A stretch of 64,000 nt of DNA, from positions 6,076,001-6,140,000 of the forward strand of contig NZ_AP017313.1 in the NCBI RefSeq assembly GCF_002355435.1, read 5' to 3'. Shown piece by piece: positions 43,937 to 52,843 of the stretch. Source of the stretch: Mucilaginibacter gotjawali (GTDB lineage Bacteria; Bacteroidota; Bacteroidia; Sphingobacteriales; Sphingobacteriaceae). Both the position numbers and the translations under genes were made by a program. A model generated the notes under the pieces. The model made no database searches and was not told where the DNA came from. It worked only from the letters and a program-made list of their open reading frames with translations. Within the stretch, counting starts at the first letter, position 1, and each line of letters starts with the position of its first letter.

Positions 43937-44355
43937 TTAATTGGGTGAGACCGCTAAATTAACGATAGTGAATGTAGCAAAAAATGACAACGATCAGGAA
44001 AATATGTAACCTAACTCTAACAACTTTCCGCAAACGTTCATGTATTAAATAACGTGTAGCAACTAATAATCTTAACGTGTTTTGCCAGGCAAATTTTAAA
44101 GCCGGGCCTGTGCGACACCCCTCTTGAGAGGCCTGCCGCCGCACCACTGGCCAACGCACCCCCCTCTGAAGAAGGGAGCTGGCGCAACTATCATGTTTTC
44201 AATTAGTTATTATCAATAATATCGGGATTTTCACGGCCTAATCACGTTGATCTTGATTAGATTCCAAAGCCTGACAAATGCTCAACCCAAAACAAAAAGT
44301 ATCTTCATAAACCTGTTTTACGATGAACTATGTCCATGTACTATGAACTCAACAA
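43937..44355. other. Intergenic region with a GC-rich patch
   Basis: A 420-base gap between two minus-strand genes. A GC-rich patch at about 44096-44190 (with CCTCT-TG-AGAGG at 44129-44140 and CCCCCCTCTGAAGAAGGGAG further on) contrasts with AT-rich sequence on both sides and looks like a dispersed repeat. A doublet ACTATG words lies near 44326-44345. No gene seen; the promoter of the exported protein at 43004-43936 should be near 43940-44000. Confidence 0.4.
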
Positions 44356-45540
44356 TCAATTCCCCAGCTGCTTAATAGCCATATAAGCCATCAACCCGGT
44401 GCTGATCTTAAACGCGTCTTCTTCCACATCAAAAGTGGGGGTATGTACGGATGAGGTAATGCCCCGGCTTTCGTTACGGGTCCCCAAACGGTAAAAGCAG
44501 GAATCAGCCACCTGCGAGTAATAGGCGAAATCTTCGGCAGCCATCCAGATATCCAGGTCGAGCACGTTTTCCTTACCCAGGTAATCTTCGGCAAAGCCAC
44601 GGGCCGATGCGGTTAGTTTTTCTTCGTTAATCAAAAATGGGTATCCGCGCATGATATTAAAATCGCAGCTGCCGCCCATACTTTCGGCAATGCCTTCTGC
44701 CATTTTTTTCATTTTGACATGCGCTTCACTTCGCCATTTTTCATCCATGGTACGGAAAGTGCCTTCCAGGTAAACCTCGTTCGGGATCACGTTGGTAGCG
44801 CCGTTGGCTATTACTTTTCCGAAGGAAAGGACCGACGGGCTTTTAGGATCGGCAGACCGGCTTACTATGGTTTGCAATGCGGTGAGTATATGAGCGGTAA
44901 TAATTACCGGGTCGATGTTTTGCTGCGGCTGCGCGCCGTGGCCGCCCTTGCCGTGTACGGTTACATAAATTTCATCCGTCGAAGCCATGTACTTGCCGGC
45001 ACGGAACCCAACTTTTCCCGCATCTATCAATGGCATTACATGCTGCCCGATGACCGCCTGAGGTTTCGGGTTTTCCAGTACGCCTTCCTTAATCATTAAA
45101 CTTGCGCCGCCGGGTAACTTTTCTTCTGCCGGTTGGAAGATCAGTTTAACGGTACCACCAAACTCGCTTTTCAGCGCAGTCAGTATTTTTGCAGTGCCCA
45201 ATAATGACGAAGTATGCGCATCATGACCGCAGGCATGCATCACTCCAACGTTCTGCGACTTGTAGGCAACTTCATTAACTTCGGTGATCGGCAAAGCATC
45301 CATATCGGCGCGCAGGGCCACCACTTTATCTGACGGTTTTTCACCTTTTATCAGCGCAACCAGGCCATTGTCGGCCATTTTTTGGTAGGTGAGCCCCAGT
45401 TCGTCCAGCTTACGGCCGATGAACGCTGAAGTTTCAAACTCCTGAAAGGATAACTCGGGATGGGAGTGCAGGTGGCGGCGGTTGGCTACCACATCATTAA
45501 AAATATCTTTGGATAGCTGTTGAATCTGCTCTTTAATCAT
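44356..45540 (-). CDS. M20 family amidohydrolase/carboxypeptidase
   Basis: A 394-residue metal-dependent amidohydrolase of the M20D/HipO-like group. The metal-binding residues are visible in RADMDALPI, GVMHACGHDAHT, PAEEKLPGGASLMIKEG and the C-terminal MAAEDFAYY; the dimerisation (lid) domain is about 185-300 (GKGGHGAQPQQNIDPV). It hydrolyses N-acyl amino acids or small amides; a typical substrate is hippurate or N-acetyl-cysteine-type compounds. The start overlaps the stop of the SPOR-domain gene by 8 bases, so the two are translated together. Confidence 0.93.
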   Translation of the reverse strand: MIKEQIQQLSKDIFNDVVANRRHLHSHPELSFQEFETSAFIGRKLDELGLTYQKMADNGLVALIKGEKPSDKVVALRADMDALPITEVNEVAYKSQNVGVMHACGHDAHTSSLLGTAKILTALKSEFGGTVKLIFQPAEEKLPGGASLMIKEGVLENPKPQAVIGQHVMPLIDAGKVGFRAGKYMASTDEIYVTVHGKGGHGAQPQQNIDPVIITAHILTALQTIVSRSADPKSPSVLSFGKVIANGATNVIPNEVYLEGTFRTMDEKWRSEAHVKMKKMAEGIAESMGGSCDFNIMRGYPFLINEEKLTASARGFAEDYLGKENVLDLDIWMAAEDFAYYSQVADSCFYRLGTRNESRGITSSVHTPTFDVEEDAFKISTGLMAYMAIKQLGN

Positions 45541-45976
45541 TTGACGCGTCGGGTTTTGGGGGATTTATTTTGGTTGGGATAATAAAAAGGGTGCTGAACA
45601 TGCCCTTCAAATCGCTTTGTAATTTCTGGGCTTCCAGTCTTGTACGGAAGTCGCCCACCTGTACTTTAAAATTTGGTTCGGTATAAGTAACATAGGTTGG
45701 CACATCCGGGTAATCACTCATGAACTTAGCCTGCGCACTATAAGCCGACTGCCGGTTCGATCCAAAATAAATTTGAACCCGGTACCCGCTTGAGGTGCTT
45801 TCGCCAGCGCCCGGGGTTTTATTTAACTGAGGCCGCCGGGCAATAAAAGTATCTATCAGCGGGTCTTTTACCACCTCAACTTTGCCGCGGGTTTGTGCCG
45901 ATGAAACCAAAGGGGCAAAAAAAATACAGCAACCTGACAGGCCTAATTTAGCGATGTAAGATGCTGCGTTTTTCAT
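45533..45976 (-). CDS. SPOR-domain exported protein
   Basis: A 147-residue protein with a signal peptide (1-28, ending VSSAQT). The C-terminal 75 residues form a SPOR domain (GYRVQIYFGSNRQSAYSAQAK ... FKVQVGDFRTRLEAQKLQSDL), which binds peptidoglycan with denuded glycan strands at division or lytic sites. The linker between (residues 29-65) is Pro/Thr-rich. It is the first gene of a two-gene unit with the M20 peptidase. Confidence 0.92.
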   Translation of the reverse strand: MKNAASYIAKLGLSGCCIFFAPLVSSAQTRGKVEVVKDPLIDTFIARRPQLNKTPGAGESTSSGYRVQIYFGSNRQSAYSAQAKFMSDYPDVPTYVTYTEPNFKVQVGDFRTRLEAQKLQSDLKGMFSTLFIIPTKINPPKPDASND

Positions 45977-46053
45977 TTGCCAAGACTGTATCCTTTCACA
46001 GGAAGACCCTTTTTAATTTCATTCTATTAAAAGAATTTTCATTTAAGAATTTT

Positions 46054-46136
46054 AATATCGAACACCCCATATCGAATGTAGAATGATGAAGTAAGAAACT
46101 TCGGCGTTCGACATTCAAAATTTATTATTCGATATT
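46054..46136. repeat. Word-repeat element (ATATCGAA word)
   Basis: AATATCGAA (46054-46062) faces TTCGATATT (46128-46136), and inside, TCGAATGT (46072-46079) faces a diverged ACATTC-GA; GAATGATGAAGT (46081-46092) faces ACTTCGGCGTTC (46099-46110) loosely. It lies between the SPOR gene and secA. Same architecture as the other word-repeat elements. Confidence 0.6.
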
Positions 46137-46174
46137 TAACTTCTTATTTTTTTACTGAATTGCATTGAGTGGGG

Positions 46175-49100
46175 CTACACCAGCCCTACACCATGGCAAT
46201 TCTTATATTTTTTACCGCTGCCGCAAGGACAAGGGTCATTTCTGCCTATTTTATTTTCAACCCTAACCGGGGCTGCTTTTTGCAGTTCGCGCATATCCTG
46301 CATGGCTGCGCCATTTGCTTCGCTTACCAGCTCGGGTTTCGAGGTGCGCATTTTTTTCAGGTCCAATTTGGGTTGCGGTTTTGCTTCGCGCACTTCATCG
46401 GGCTCCTGTTGCACAGGTATCCCGCCCCTGAACAGGAAGCTTACCAGCTCCTTGTTCACGCTGGCCAGCATCTGGCGGAACAACTCAAACGCTTCGAACT
46501 TATAAACCAGTAAGGGGTCCTTCTGTTCGTAAACCGCATTTTGTACGGATTGTTTTAACTCGTCCATTTCACGCAAATGCTCTTTCCAGGCATCGTCGAT
46601 CAGGTAAAGGGTCACATTCTTTTCAAACGATTTGAAAACTTCCAGGCCGTGATTTTTTATAGCTTTCTTAAGCGGAACAGATACCTGGATGCCATGGATC
46701 CCATCCGTAAATGGCACCATGATATTTTCAACATACTCGCCGCGGGTTTCAAAAACATCTTTTAAAACCGGGTAAGCCTGCTGTGCAATGGCTTCCTGTT
46801 TGCGTTTATAAAATTCAGTAACGGCTGCAAATACCTTATCGGTTAAGCTGGCAATGGTAATGCCGGCCCAATCTTCCTGGGTAATTTCAAAATCCAGCGA
46901 AAAAATGCGGATCATTTCCATATTAAAGCCTTCGTGATTGTTGGCTTCCTTATATTCTGTCACCACATCTTCAACAACATCAAAAACAGTGTTGCTGATA
47001 TCCACATCCAAACGATCGCCAAACAACGCGTTTTTACGTTTGGAGTAAATAACGGTACGCTGCGAGTTCATCACATCATCATATTCCAGCAAACGTTTAC
47101 GGATACCAAAGTTATTTTCTTCAACTTTTTTCTGCGCACGCTCAATGGAATTGGAGATCATGGAATGTTGGATCACCTCGCCCTCTTCAATACCCATCTT
47201 CACCATCAGGTTGGAGATCCTTTCGGAGCCAAACAAACGCATCAGGTTATCTTCCAGGGATACAAAGAACTGTGACGATCCCGGGTCGCCCTGCCTGCCC
47301 GCACGGCCACGCAACTGACGGTCAACACGGCGCGATTCATGGCGCTCGGTACCCACAATGGCCAAACCACCGGCTTCCTTAACGCCGGGGCCTAATTTAA
47401 TATCCGTACCACGGCCTGCCATGTTGGTTGCTATAGTAACTGTCCCTGTCTGACCAGCTTCGGCTACAATATCCGCTTCCTTTTGGTGCATTTTGGCATT
47501 CAGCACATTATGCTTAATGCCACGCAATTTCAGCATCCGGCTTAGTAATTCCGAGATTTCAACCGAAGTGGTACCCACCAGTACCGGTCTGCCCGCCGTT
47601 GTTAATTTGCTGATCTCTTCGGCAACTGCATTATATTTTTCCCTCACGGTACGATAAACCAGGTCCTGCCTGTCTTCGCGGCTGGTTGGGGTATTGGTTG
47701 GTATTTCAACCACGTCCAGTTTATAGATCTCCCAAAACTCACCAGCTTCGGTAACTGCAGTACCTGTCATACCGCAAAGCTTGTGGTACATCCTGAAATA
47801 GTTTTGCAGGGTAATGGTGGCAAAGGTTTGGGTGGCGTCTTCAACTTTTACATTTTCTTTCGCCTCAATTGCCTGGTGTAAGCCGTCTGAATAGCGGCGG
47901 CCATCCAATACACGGCCGGTTTGCTCATCAACAATCTTCACCTTTCCGTCGTCAAGGATGTATTCTGTATCCTTTTCAAACAGGGTATATGCTTTCAGTA
48001 GCTGGTTAACGGAGTGTATACGTTCAGATTTGATCGAAAAATCGCGCATCAGGGCGTCCTTCTTCGCTATTTTTTCTTCGGCAGGCAGGTTTGATTTTTC
48101 GATATCCGATATTTCGGTGCCCACATCCGGCATTACAAAGAAATGTGGATCCTCACCAGAAGTAGTGATCAGTTCGATTCCTTTTTCAGCCAGTTCCACC
48201 TGGTTATTTTTTTCGTCGATAATAAAAAACAGCTCAGCATCAACCTTTGGCATTTCCTTGCTTTGGTCCTGCATGTAATAGTTCTCTGATTTTAACAGCA
48301 GCTGCCGGTTGGGACCCTCACTCAGGAATTTGATCAGGGCTTTGCTTTTTGGCAGGCCACGGAATGCACGTAATAATGCCAGGCCACCTTCGTCGGGGCC
48401 GGTTTTTCCTTCGGCTATTAATTTTTTTGCTTCGTTTAAAGCGCCGTTTACATAGTTTTTCTGTGCATTTACCAGGCGCTCAATACGCGGTTTCAACTCA
48501 TAAAACTCATGTTCATCACCGCGGGGTATCGGACCCGAAATGATCAGTGGCGTACGCGCGTCATCAATCAGCACCGAGTCAACCTCATCCACCATGGCAT
48601 AATGCAGCCGGCGTTGAACCAATTCTTCGGGGCTACGTGTCATATTGTCACGCAGGTAATCAAAGCCAAACTCATTATTGGTGCCAAATGTAATGTCAGC
48701 AAGGTAAGCAGCGCGGCGTTCCTCCGAATTTGGCTCGTGTTTATCGATACAATCAACACTTAAACCGTGGAATTCGTACAACGGGCCCATCCATTCGGAG
48801 TCACGCCGTGCAAGGTAATCGTTCACGGTTACAATATGTACACCTTGTCCGGCTAATGCGTTTAAGTATGCGGGTAACGTAGCTACCAGCGTTTTACCTT
48901 CACCTGTCGCCATTTCAGAGATCTTTCCCTGGTGCAATACAATACCGCCGATCAGCTGTACATCGTAATGAACCATATCCCAGGTAACTTCGTTTCCGGC
49001 AGCAATCCAGGTATTATGGTGGATGGCCTTGTCTCCTTTAATGATCACATTTGATTTGCGGGCAGCCAACTCACGGTCAAACTGGTAGGCGGTAACTTCG

Positions 49101-49483
49101 ATGGTCTTGTTTTCTTTAAACCTGCGGGCGGTTTCCTTTACCACAGCAAAAGCCTCCGGAAGTATATTCATCAAAATAACTTCCAGCTCTTTATTGCGGT
49201 CTTTTTCCAGCTTGTCCAGCTGGGTATATAAACCCACCTTTTCGCTGACGTCCATATCCGGGGTATTCTCTGTTTGATCCTTAACTGCAGCAATTTCTGC
49301 ATCAATTGAGGCCAGCCCGTCACTTATAGTTTTCTTAAAGCCAAATGTTTTGTCCCTAAGTTCGTCATTGCTTATTCCGTCCAGTTTGGCGTATTCGGCC
49401 TTCACCTTGTCTGCTAAAGGCCACAAAACCTTTACATCCCGTTCAGACTTGTTCCCAAAAAGTTTACTTATAAAATTTAACAT
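46175..49483 (-). CDS. secA: Preprotein translocase subunit SecA
   Basis: A 1102-residue motor ATPase that pushes preproteins through SecYEG. Walker A is MATGEGKTL (191-199), Walker B-region DEVDSVLIDDARTPLI; the preprotein cross-linking domain and a Bacteroidota-type insertion follow; the second nucleotide-binding fold has TNMAGRGTDIKLG and GRAGRQGDPGSSQFF. The C-terminus carries the zinc motif DPCPCGSGKKYKNCHG that binds SecB or lipids. The length is that of Bacteroidota SecA. A -7 element TACCTTTG (complement of 49551-49558) lies about 70 bases upstream of the start. Confidence 0.97.
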   Translation of the reverse strand: MLNFISKLFGNKSERDVKVLWPLADKVKAEYAKLDGISNDELRDKTFGFKKTISDGLASIDAEIAAVKDQTENTPDMDVSEKVGLYTQLDKLEKDRNKELEVILMNILPEAFAVVKETARRFKENKTIEVTAYQFDRELAARKSNVIIKGDKAIHHNTWIAAGNEVTWDMVHYDVQLIGGIVLHQGKISEMATGEGKTLVATLPAYLNALAGQGVHIVTVNDYLARRDSEWMGPLYEFHGLSVDCIDKHEPNSEERRAAYLADITFGTNNEFGFDYLRDNMTRSPEELVQRRLHYAMVDEVDSVLIDDARTPLIISGPIPRGDEHEFYELKPRIERLVNAQKNYVNGALNEAKKLIAEGKTGPDEGGLALLRAFRGLPKSKALIKFLSEGPNRQLLLKSENYYMQDQSKEMPKVDAELFFIIDEKNNQVELAEKGIELITTSGEDPHFFVMPDVGTEISDIEKSNLPAEEKIAKKDALMRDFSIKSERIHSVNQLLKAYTLFEKDTEYILDDGKVKIVDEQTGRVLDGRRYSDGLHQAIEAKENVKVEDATQTFATITLQNYFRMYHKLCGMTGTAVTEAGEFWEIYKLDVVEIPTNTPTSREDRQDLVYRTVREKYNAVAEEISKLTTAGRPVLVGTTSVEISELLSRMLKLRGIKHNVLNAKMHQKEADIVAEAGQTGTVTIATNMAGRGTDIKLGPGVKEAGGLAIVGTERHESRRVDRQLRGRAGRQGDPGSSQFFVSLEDNLMRLFGSERISNLMVKMGIEEGEVIQHSMISNSIERAQKKVEENNFGIRKRLLEYDDVMNSQRTVIYSKRKNALFGDRLDVDISNTVFDVVEDVVTEYKEANNHEGFNMEMIRIFSLDFEITQEDWAGITIASLTDKVFAAVTEFYKRKQEAIAQQAYPVLKDVFETRGEYVENIMVPFTDGIHGIQVSVPLKKAIKNHGLEVFKSFEKNVTLYLIDDAWKEHLREMDELKQSVQNAVYEQKDPLLVYKFEAFELFRQMLASVNKELVSFLFRGGIPVQQEPDEVREAKPQPKLDLKKMRTSKPELVSEANGAAMQDMRELQKAAPVRVENKIGRNDPCPCGSGKKYKNCHGVGLV

Positions 49484-49550
49484 GTTGTTCTTTTATGATG
49501 CGATAATACTCAACAATTGCGCCATAGCAAAATTGAGCCAATATGACAGG

Positions 49551-49558
49551 CAAAGGTA
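49551..49558 (-). promoter_or_regulatory. Likely -7 element of the secA promoter
   Basis: The complement of 49551-49558 reads TACCTTTG, matching TAnnTTTG, 68 bases before the secA start codon. No TTTG is seen at the exact -33 spacing, so support is partial. Confidence 0.4.
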
Positions 49559-49565
49559 ACGTTTA

Positions 49566-49743
49566 ATCACAGATTTTTAACAGATTATTGAGATTTCACA
49601 GATAATTGAAGGTGGAATGTGGATTTTGAATGGGCGTTGTTGCCAAATAAAAATGCCCTTCGTAGTTAACCAAAGGGCATCGTATATTAAAATTATGACT
49701 TCTTAAATCTGCGAAATCATAAAATCATCTTAAAATCTGTGAT
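49566..49743. repeat. Word-repeat element (ATCACAGATTTT word)
   Basis: ATCACAGATTTT (49566-49577) exactly matches the complement of AAAATCTGTGAT (49732-49743); AGATTATTGAGATTTCACAGAT and ATCATAAAATCATCT words repeat in between. The right end touches the stop codon of the cupin gene (49743-49745). Confidence 0.7.
49653..49680 (-). terminator. Terminator of the JmjC-like cupin gene
   Basis: ATGCCCTT (49653-49660) pairs with AAGGGCAT (49673-49680), closing a 12-base loop; on the minus strand it is followed by a T-rich run (complement of 49643-49652). It lies 60 bases beyond the stop of the minus-strand cupin gene. Confidence 0.75.
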
Positions 49744-50633
49744 CATCTGTCCTGCGCATTCATGATGCTGCCCACTATTTTACCATAGGCTAAAACGGGT
49801 AATGCGGCTATAGATATTTTTTTCTTCCAGTTGATGTACCGGTCCTTTATAAAATTATCCCAATTATAGCCATTGAGTTGGGCGCGGCCAAGGGAGATGC
49901 ATGGTTCGTTTATTTTTGTGGTATGCCACCATCCCGAAGGAAACAGCAGTGTTTCGCCCTCAAGCAGCGTAAATTCTATCGGTTTGGCGTTTTTAAATAA
50001 GGGGAATTTTTCATAATCAGGGTTGAGGAAATTTACCTGCGAAAATTTGGGGTTGTCCGGGAACGGGTACATACATGGTGTTTGATCAGGAGGGTACATG
50101 ATAAACACCTTTGAACCGTATACCTGGGTGATCTGCGTATGCATAAACAAAGCATCAAAATGCAGGTAGGGGAAGCTTGAACCCTTGCCGCCCAAAAATA
50201 TTTCGTAAACAGTGGTGCCCTGTAATAACTTTTTGGGCATCAGCTTATGGTTGATCCTGTCGATATTTCCGTAAATGATCTCGGGCAAAAAGTCGTCCAT
50301 CAGTTCCGGAAAAACTTTTTTGACATCAAAATTATAGGGATACGGCGCCGGATTTTCGGCAGTTGAGGTTAACATCATGTCGATAAAATCGCCCATGTTA
50401 TAGTTAACGCCATTGATATTTTTGTTGATGTGCGCGTAATGTTCTTTAAACCAGGCAGGTGTGAATTTCTTCATCGCCTTCCAGTTTTTTGCAGCATCCG
50501 TTAAAACAACAGGCAGTGATTTCTTTACATATTCGTTGATAAATTCCTCGTGCGGAAGGTTTGTGCGCCTGTCGACCGTAGTAATTTCCTGGTAAAGGGG
50601 TGTAACCGGCAATTCGTCTGTCAGCATCTTCAA
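49743..50633 (-). CDS. Cupin-like (JmjC/Cupin_8) oxygenase-family protein
   Basis: A 296-residue protein of the cupin-8/JmjC fold. The N-terminus has the family pattern TDAAKNWKAMKKFTPAWFKEHY; the double-stranded beta-helix contains the iron triad HxD...H in SFPYLHFDALFMHTQ (His, Asp) and LFPSGWWHTTKI (His), with the usual MYPPDQTPCMYPFPD loop that packs the active site. Such enzymes are Fe(II)/2-oxoglutarate hydroxylases acting on proteins or small molecules; the substrate is unknown. Minus-strand neighbour of secA downstream and of a hypothetical gene upstream. Confidence 0.9.
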   Translation of the reverse strand: MKMLTDELPVTPLYQEITTVDRRTNLPHEEFINEYVKKSLPVVLTDAAKNWKAMKKFTPAWFKEHYAHINKNINGVNYNMGDFIDMMLTSTAENPAPYPYNFDVKKVFPELMDDFLPEIIYGNIDRINHKLMPKKLLQGTTVYEIFLGGKGSSFPYLHFDALFMHTQITQVYGSKVFIMYPPDQTPCMYPFPDNPKFSQVNFLNPDYEKFPLFKNAKPIEFTLLEGETLLFPSGWWHTTKINEPCISLGRAQLNGYNWDNFIKDRYINWKKKISIAALPVLAYGKIVGSIMNAQDR

Positions 50634-50755
50634 TAAATTTTAATTGTATCGAAAAGAACTTATACGGAGTAAATATTACAAAGGTTTGGTGTTTGCATTC
50701 AGCACATTTTTAAGGTGCTAGGTAATAAAAAAGCAACCTGCAATCAGCAAACCGG

Positions 50756-51274
50756 CTACTCTTCTTCCTCCGGATCGTCGCCGGTTTCCTCGTCTTCGTC
50801 AAAATCGCTAAAGAAACGGTCCTCATCAAACATCAGGTCTTCCAGTTTTTCCTGTTCGGGGGTGCTGGTATCAAACCGGATGGCCCAGTTATCGGGGATA
50901 TCATAGCTTTTATCAAATCCCCTTATCCACTCCACAAAAACCTCCCTGAACTCTTCCACCTTATCGCGCATCAGGTCGACATAATCTTCTTCATTGATCT
51001 CCACCATCGACGAAAATGATACTGCGTTAAACATATCCTGCACTGCCAGTTTTATTAAAACCGCGTTTTGCATACGCAATGAATAGAGTCCACCACCTTC
51101 GGCCCCGGCAATTTTCGCCTGTACCATTGCCGCATTGCTTAACATCTGCGCCGCCAGGTGTTCTTTCATTTCGTCTTCTTTCAGCGCTTCGGCGATTACT
51201 TCAGCCAGGTCAAATAATTCCTCGGCTTTTTGGTACACCGGCAACTTTTCATATTTATCTAATCGGCGCGACAT
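50756..51274 (-). CDS. Acidic helical protein of unknown function
   Basis: A 172-residue, strongly acidic protein. The N-terminal 130 residues are helical with the pattern YQKAEELFDLAEVIAEALKE and MQNAVLIKLAVQDMFNAVSF, reminiscent of a four-helix bundle of the 23S-rRNA-IVP/Avd type; the last 30 residues are a Glu/Asp-rich tail. I do not recognise a named family. Upstream is a divergent promoter shared with purD, containing a word-repeat element. No transmembrane segment or signal peptide. Confidence 0.75.
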   Translation of the reverse strand: MSRRLDKYEKLPVYQKAEELFDLAEVIAEALKEDEMKEHLAAQMLSNAAMVQAKIAGAEGGGLYSLRMQNAVLIKLAVQDMFNAVSFSSMVEINEEDYVDLMRDKVEEFREVFVEWIRGFDKSYDIPDNWAIRFDTSTPEQEKLEDLMFDEDRFFSDFDEDEETGDDPEEEE

Positions 51275-51304
51275 AGGCAGATGTTTATGTAAAGGTAAGT
51301 TTTA

Positions 51305-51423
51305 ATGTGCAAATGTGCAGATTTCAGATGTGCAGATGGGAAAAAAGGCAAATAATGCTGCAATAAAGCAAATTAAAAACGCCTGCGCATCTGCATATCC
51401 AAAACATCCGCACATTTGCACAT
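51305..51423. repeat. Word-repeat element (ATGTGCAAATGTGC word) in a divergent promoter
   Basis: ATGTGCAAATGTGC (51305-51318) is the exact complement of GCACATTTGCACAT (51410-51423). More copies of GCACATTTGCACAT and GCAGATG are scattered from 51315 to 51440. The element fills the region between the acidic protein gene and purD; the promoter of purD overlaps its right end. Confidence 0.75.
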
Positions 51424-51452
51424 TTGCACATCCGCACATTTCCATATCTTTG
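51423..51452 (+). promoter_or_regulatory. Promoter of purD
   Basis: TTTG (51423-51426), 18 bases, TATCTTTG (51445-51452): a near-ideal Bacteroidota promoter. The -7 element ends only 4 bases before the ATG at 51457, so the purD transcript would be leaderless or nearly so. Confidence 0.6.
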
Positions 51453-51456
51453 CCCC

Positions 51457-52731
51457 ATGAATATCCTGCTCCTCGGTTCGGGCGGAAGGGAAAGCGCCTT
51501 CGCCTGGAAAATTTCTCAAAGCCCAAAATGTCAGCAGCTTTTTATAGCGCCAGGTAATGCCGGCACCGGCCAATATGGTAAAAACCTGGATATTAAGGTG
51601 AATGATTTTGAAGGTATAAAAAAGGCAACACTTGAGCACATGATCGACCTGGTTTTGGTTGGCCCCGAGGAACCATTGGTTAAAGGGATTCATGATTTTT
51701 TCCTGGCGGATCAGCTATTGAAAAACATCCCTGTTATAGGCCCGCAGCGTGAAGGCGCCCAACTGGAAGGTAGCAAAGATTTCTCCAAACAGTTTATGGT
51801 GCGTAATAACATCCCTGCCGCCGCATCAAAAACTTTCACCAAAGATACCTTACAGGAAGGCTGCGAATACCTGGCTTCCATAGGCTTGCCCATCGTTTTG
51901 AAGGCGGATGGCCTTGCTGCAGGTAAAGGCGTTTTGATCTGTGCTTCCGTAGGCGAAGCCCGGCAAGAACTAAATGAAATGCTGCTGGAAGCCAAGTTTG
52001 GCGACGCCAGCTCAAGCGTGGTGATTGAACAATTTTTATCAGGCATTGAGCTTTCGGTATTTGTGATGACCGATGGCTCACACTATAAAATTTTACCCGA
52101 AGCCAAAGATTATAAAAGAATTGGCGAAGGCGACACCGGCTTAAATACCGGTGGTATGGGCTCGGTAAGCCCGGTACCTTTTGCCGATGCAGCCTTTATG
52201 AAAAAGGTTGAAGATAGGGTGATCATCCCGACAGTTGAAGGTTTAAAAAAAGAAAATATCCCTTATAAAGGCTTTATTTTTATCGGCCTGATGAATTGCG
52301 CCGGCGAACCCTGGGTAATTGAATATAATTGCCGAATGGGCGATCCTGAAACCGAAAGCGTAATGCTGCGGATAGAATCGGATTTTGTGGAGCTGCTTTC
52401 AGGTGTTGCAGAAGGCAATCTTGACCAAAAGGAATTAATTATTTCAAAAAAAGTAGCTGCAACCGTAGTAATGGTCGCAGGCGGATATCCCGGCGAATAT
52501 TTAAAACATAAAACCATTACCGGAATTGAAAACGTGCACGATTCAACCGTTTTCCATGCGGGCACCTACCTGGATGGCGAAGAAATAAAAACTTCAGGAG
52601 GCCGCGTTTTAGCGGTTTCAACTTTGCAGGATAATTTATTTAATGCCTTACAACAAGCGACCGCCGATGCTGCGCGGATCTATTATGACGGTATGTACTT
52701 CCGGAAAGATATTGGATTTGATTTGTTGTAG
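51457..52731 (+). CDS. purD: Phosphoribosylamine-glycine ligase
   Basis: A 424-residue ATP-grasp enzyme of purine synthesis (5-phosphoribosylamine + glycine + ATP to GAR). Landmarks: MNILLLGSGGRESAFAWKI (N domain), LVLVGPEEPLVKGIHD, LPIVLKADGLAAGKGVLIC (ATP-grasp), YKRIGEGDTGLNTGGMGSVSPVPF, and WVIEYNCRMGDPETESVMLR with the metal-binding Glu/Asn. Length is normal. I start at ATG 51457; the upstream extension lies in the repeat. No other pur gene is adjacent. Confidence 0.96.
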   Translation: MNILLLGSGGRESAFAWKISQSPKCQQLFIAPGNAGTGQYGKNLDIKVNDFEGIKKATLEHMIDLVLVGPEEPLVKGIHDFFLADQLLKNIPVIGPQREGAQLEGSKDFSKQFMVRNNIPAAASKTFTKDTLQEGCEYLASIGLPIVLKADGLAAGKGVLICASVGEARQELNEMLLEAKFGDASSSVVIEQFLSGIELSVFVMTDGSHYKILPEAKDYKRIGEGDTGLNTGGMGSVSPVPFADAAFMKKVEDRVIIPTVEGLKKENIPYKGFIFIGLMNCAGEPWVIEYNCRMGDPETESVMLRIESDFVELLSGVAEGNLDQKELIISKKVAATVVMVAGGYPGEYLKHKTITGIENVHDSTVFHAGTYLDGEEIKTSGGRVLAVSTLQDNLFNALQQATADAARIYYDGMYFRKDIGFDLL

Positions 52732-52777
52732 GGGAGTCAGAAAGTCAGTAAAGTCCGGAAAGTCCGAAAGAAGCTTC

Positions 52778-52831
52778 AAATAAAAAGTCCGAAAGGGAAG
52801 ACAAATTCTTCATCTTTCGGACTTTTTATTT
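52778..52831. terminator. Bidirectional terminator made of a word repeat (AAGTCCGAAAG word)
   Basis: A perfect 18-bp stem, 52778-52795 with 52814-52831 (core AAAAAGTCCGAAAG / CTTTCGGACTTTTT), closes an 18-base loop between the convergent purD and tlpA genes; A/T-rich stem ends provide U runs on both strands. Further copies of the word lie at 52738-52772. The same word builds the 23-bp repeat at 21228-21375. Confidence 0.85.
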
Positions 52832-52843
52832 GTAGGGACAAAT

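Noticed and set aside
44096..44190. GC-rich patch as a small gene
   Set aside because: The frames across it are Arg/Pro-rich and change identity at the patch borders; it behaves like a repeat insert.
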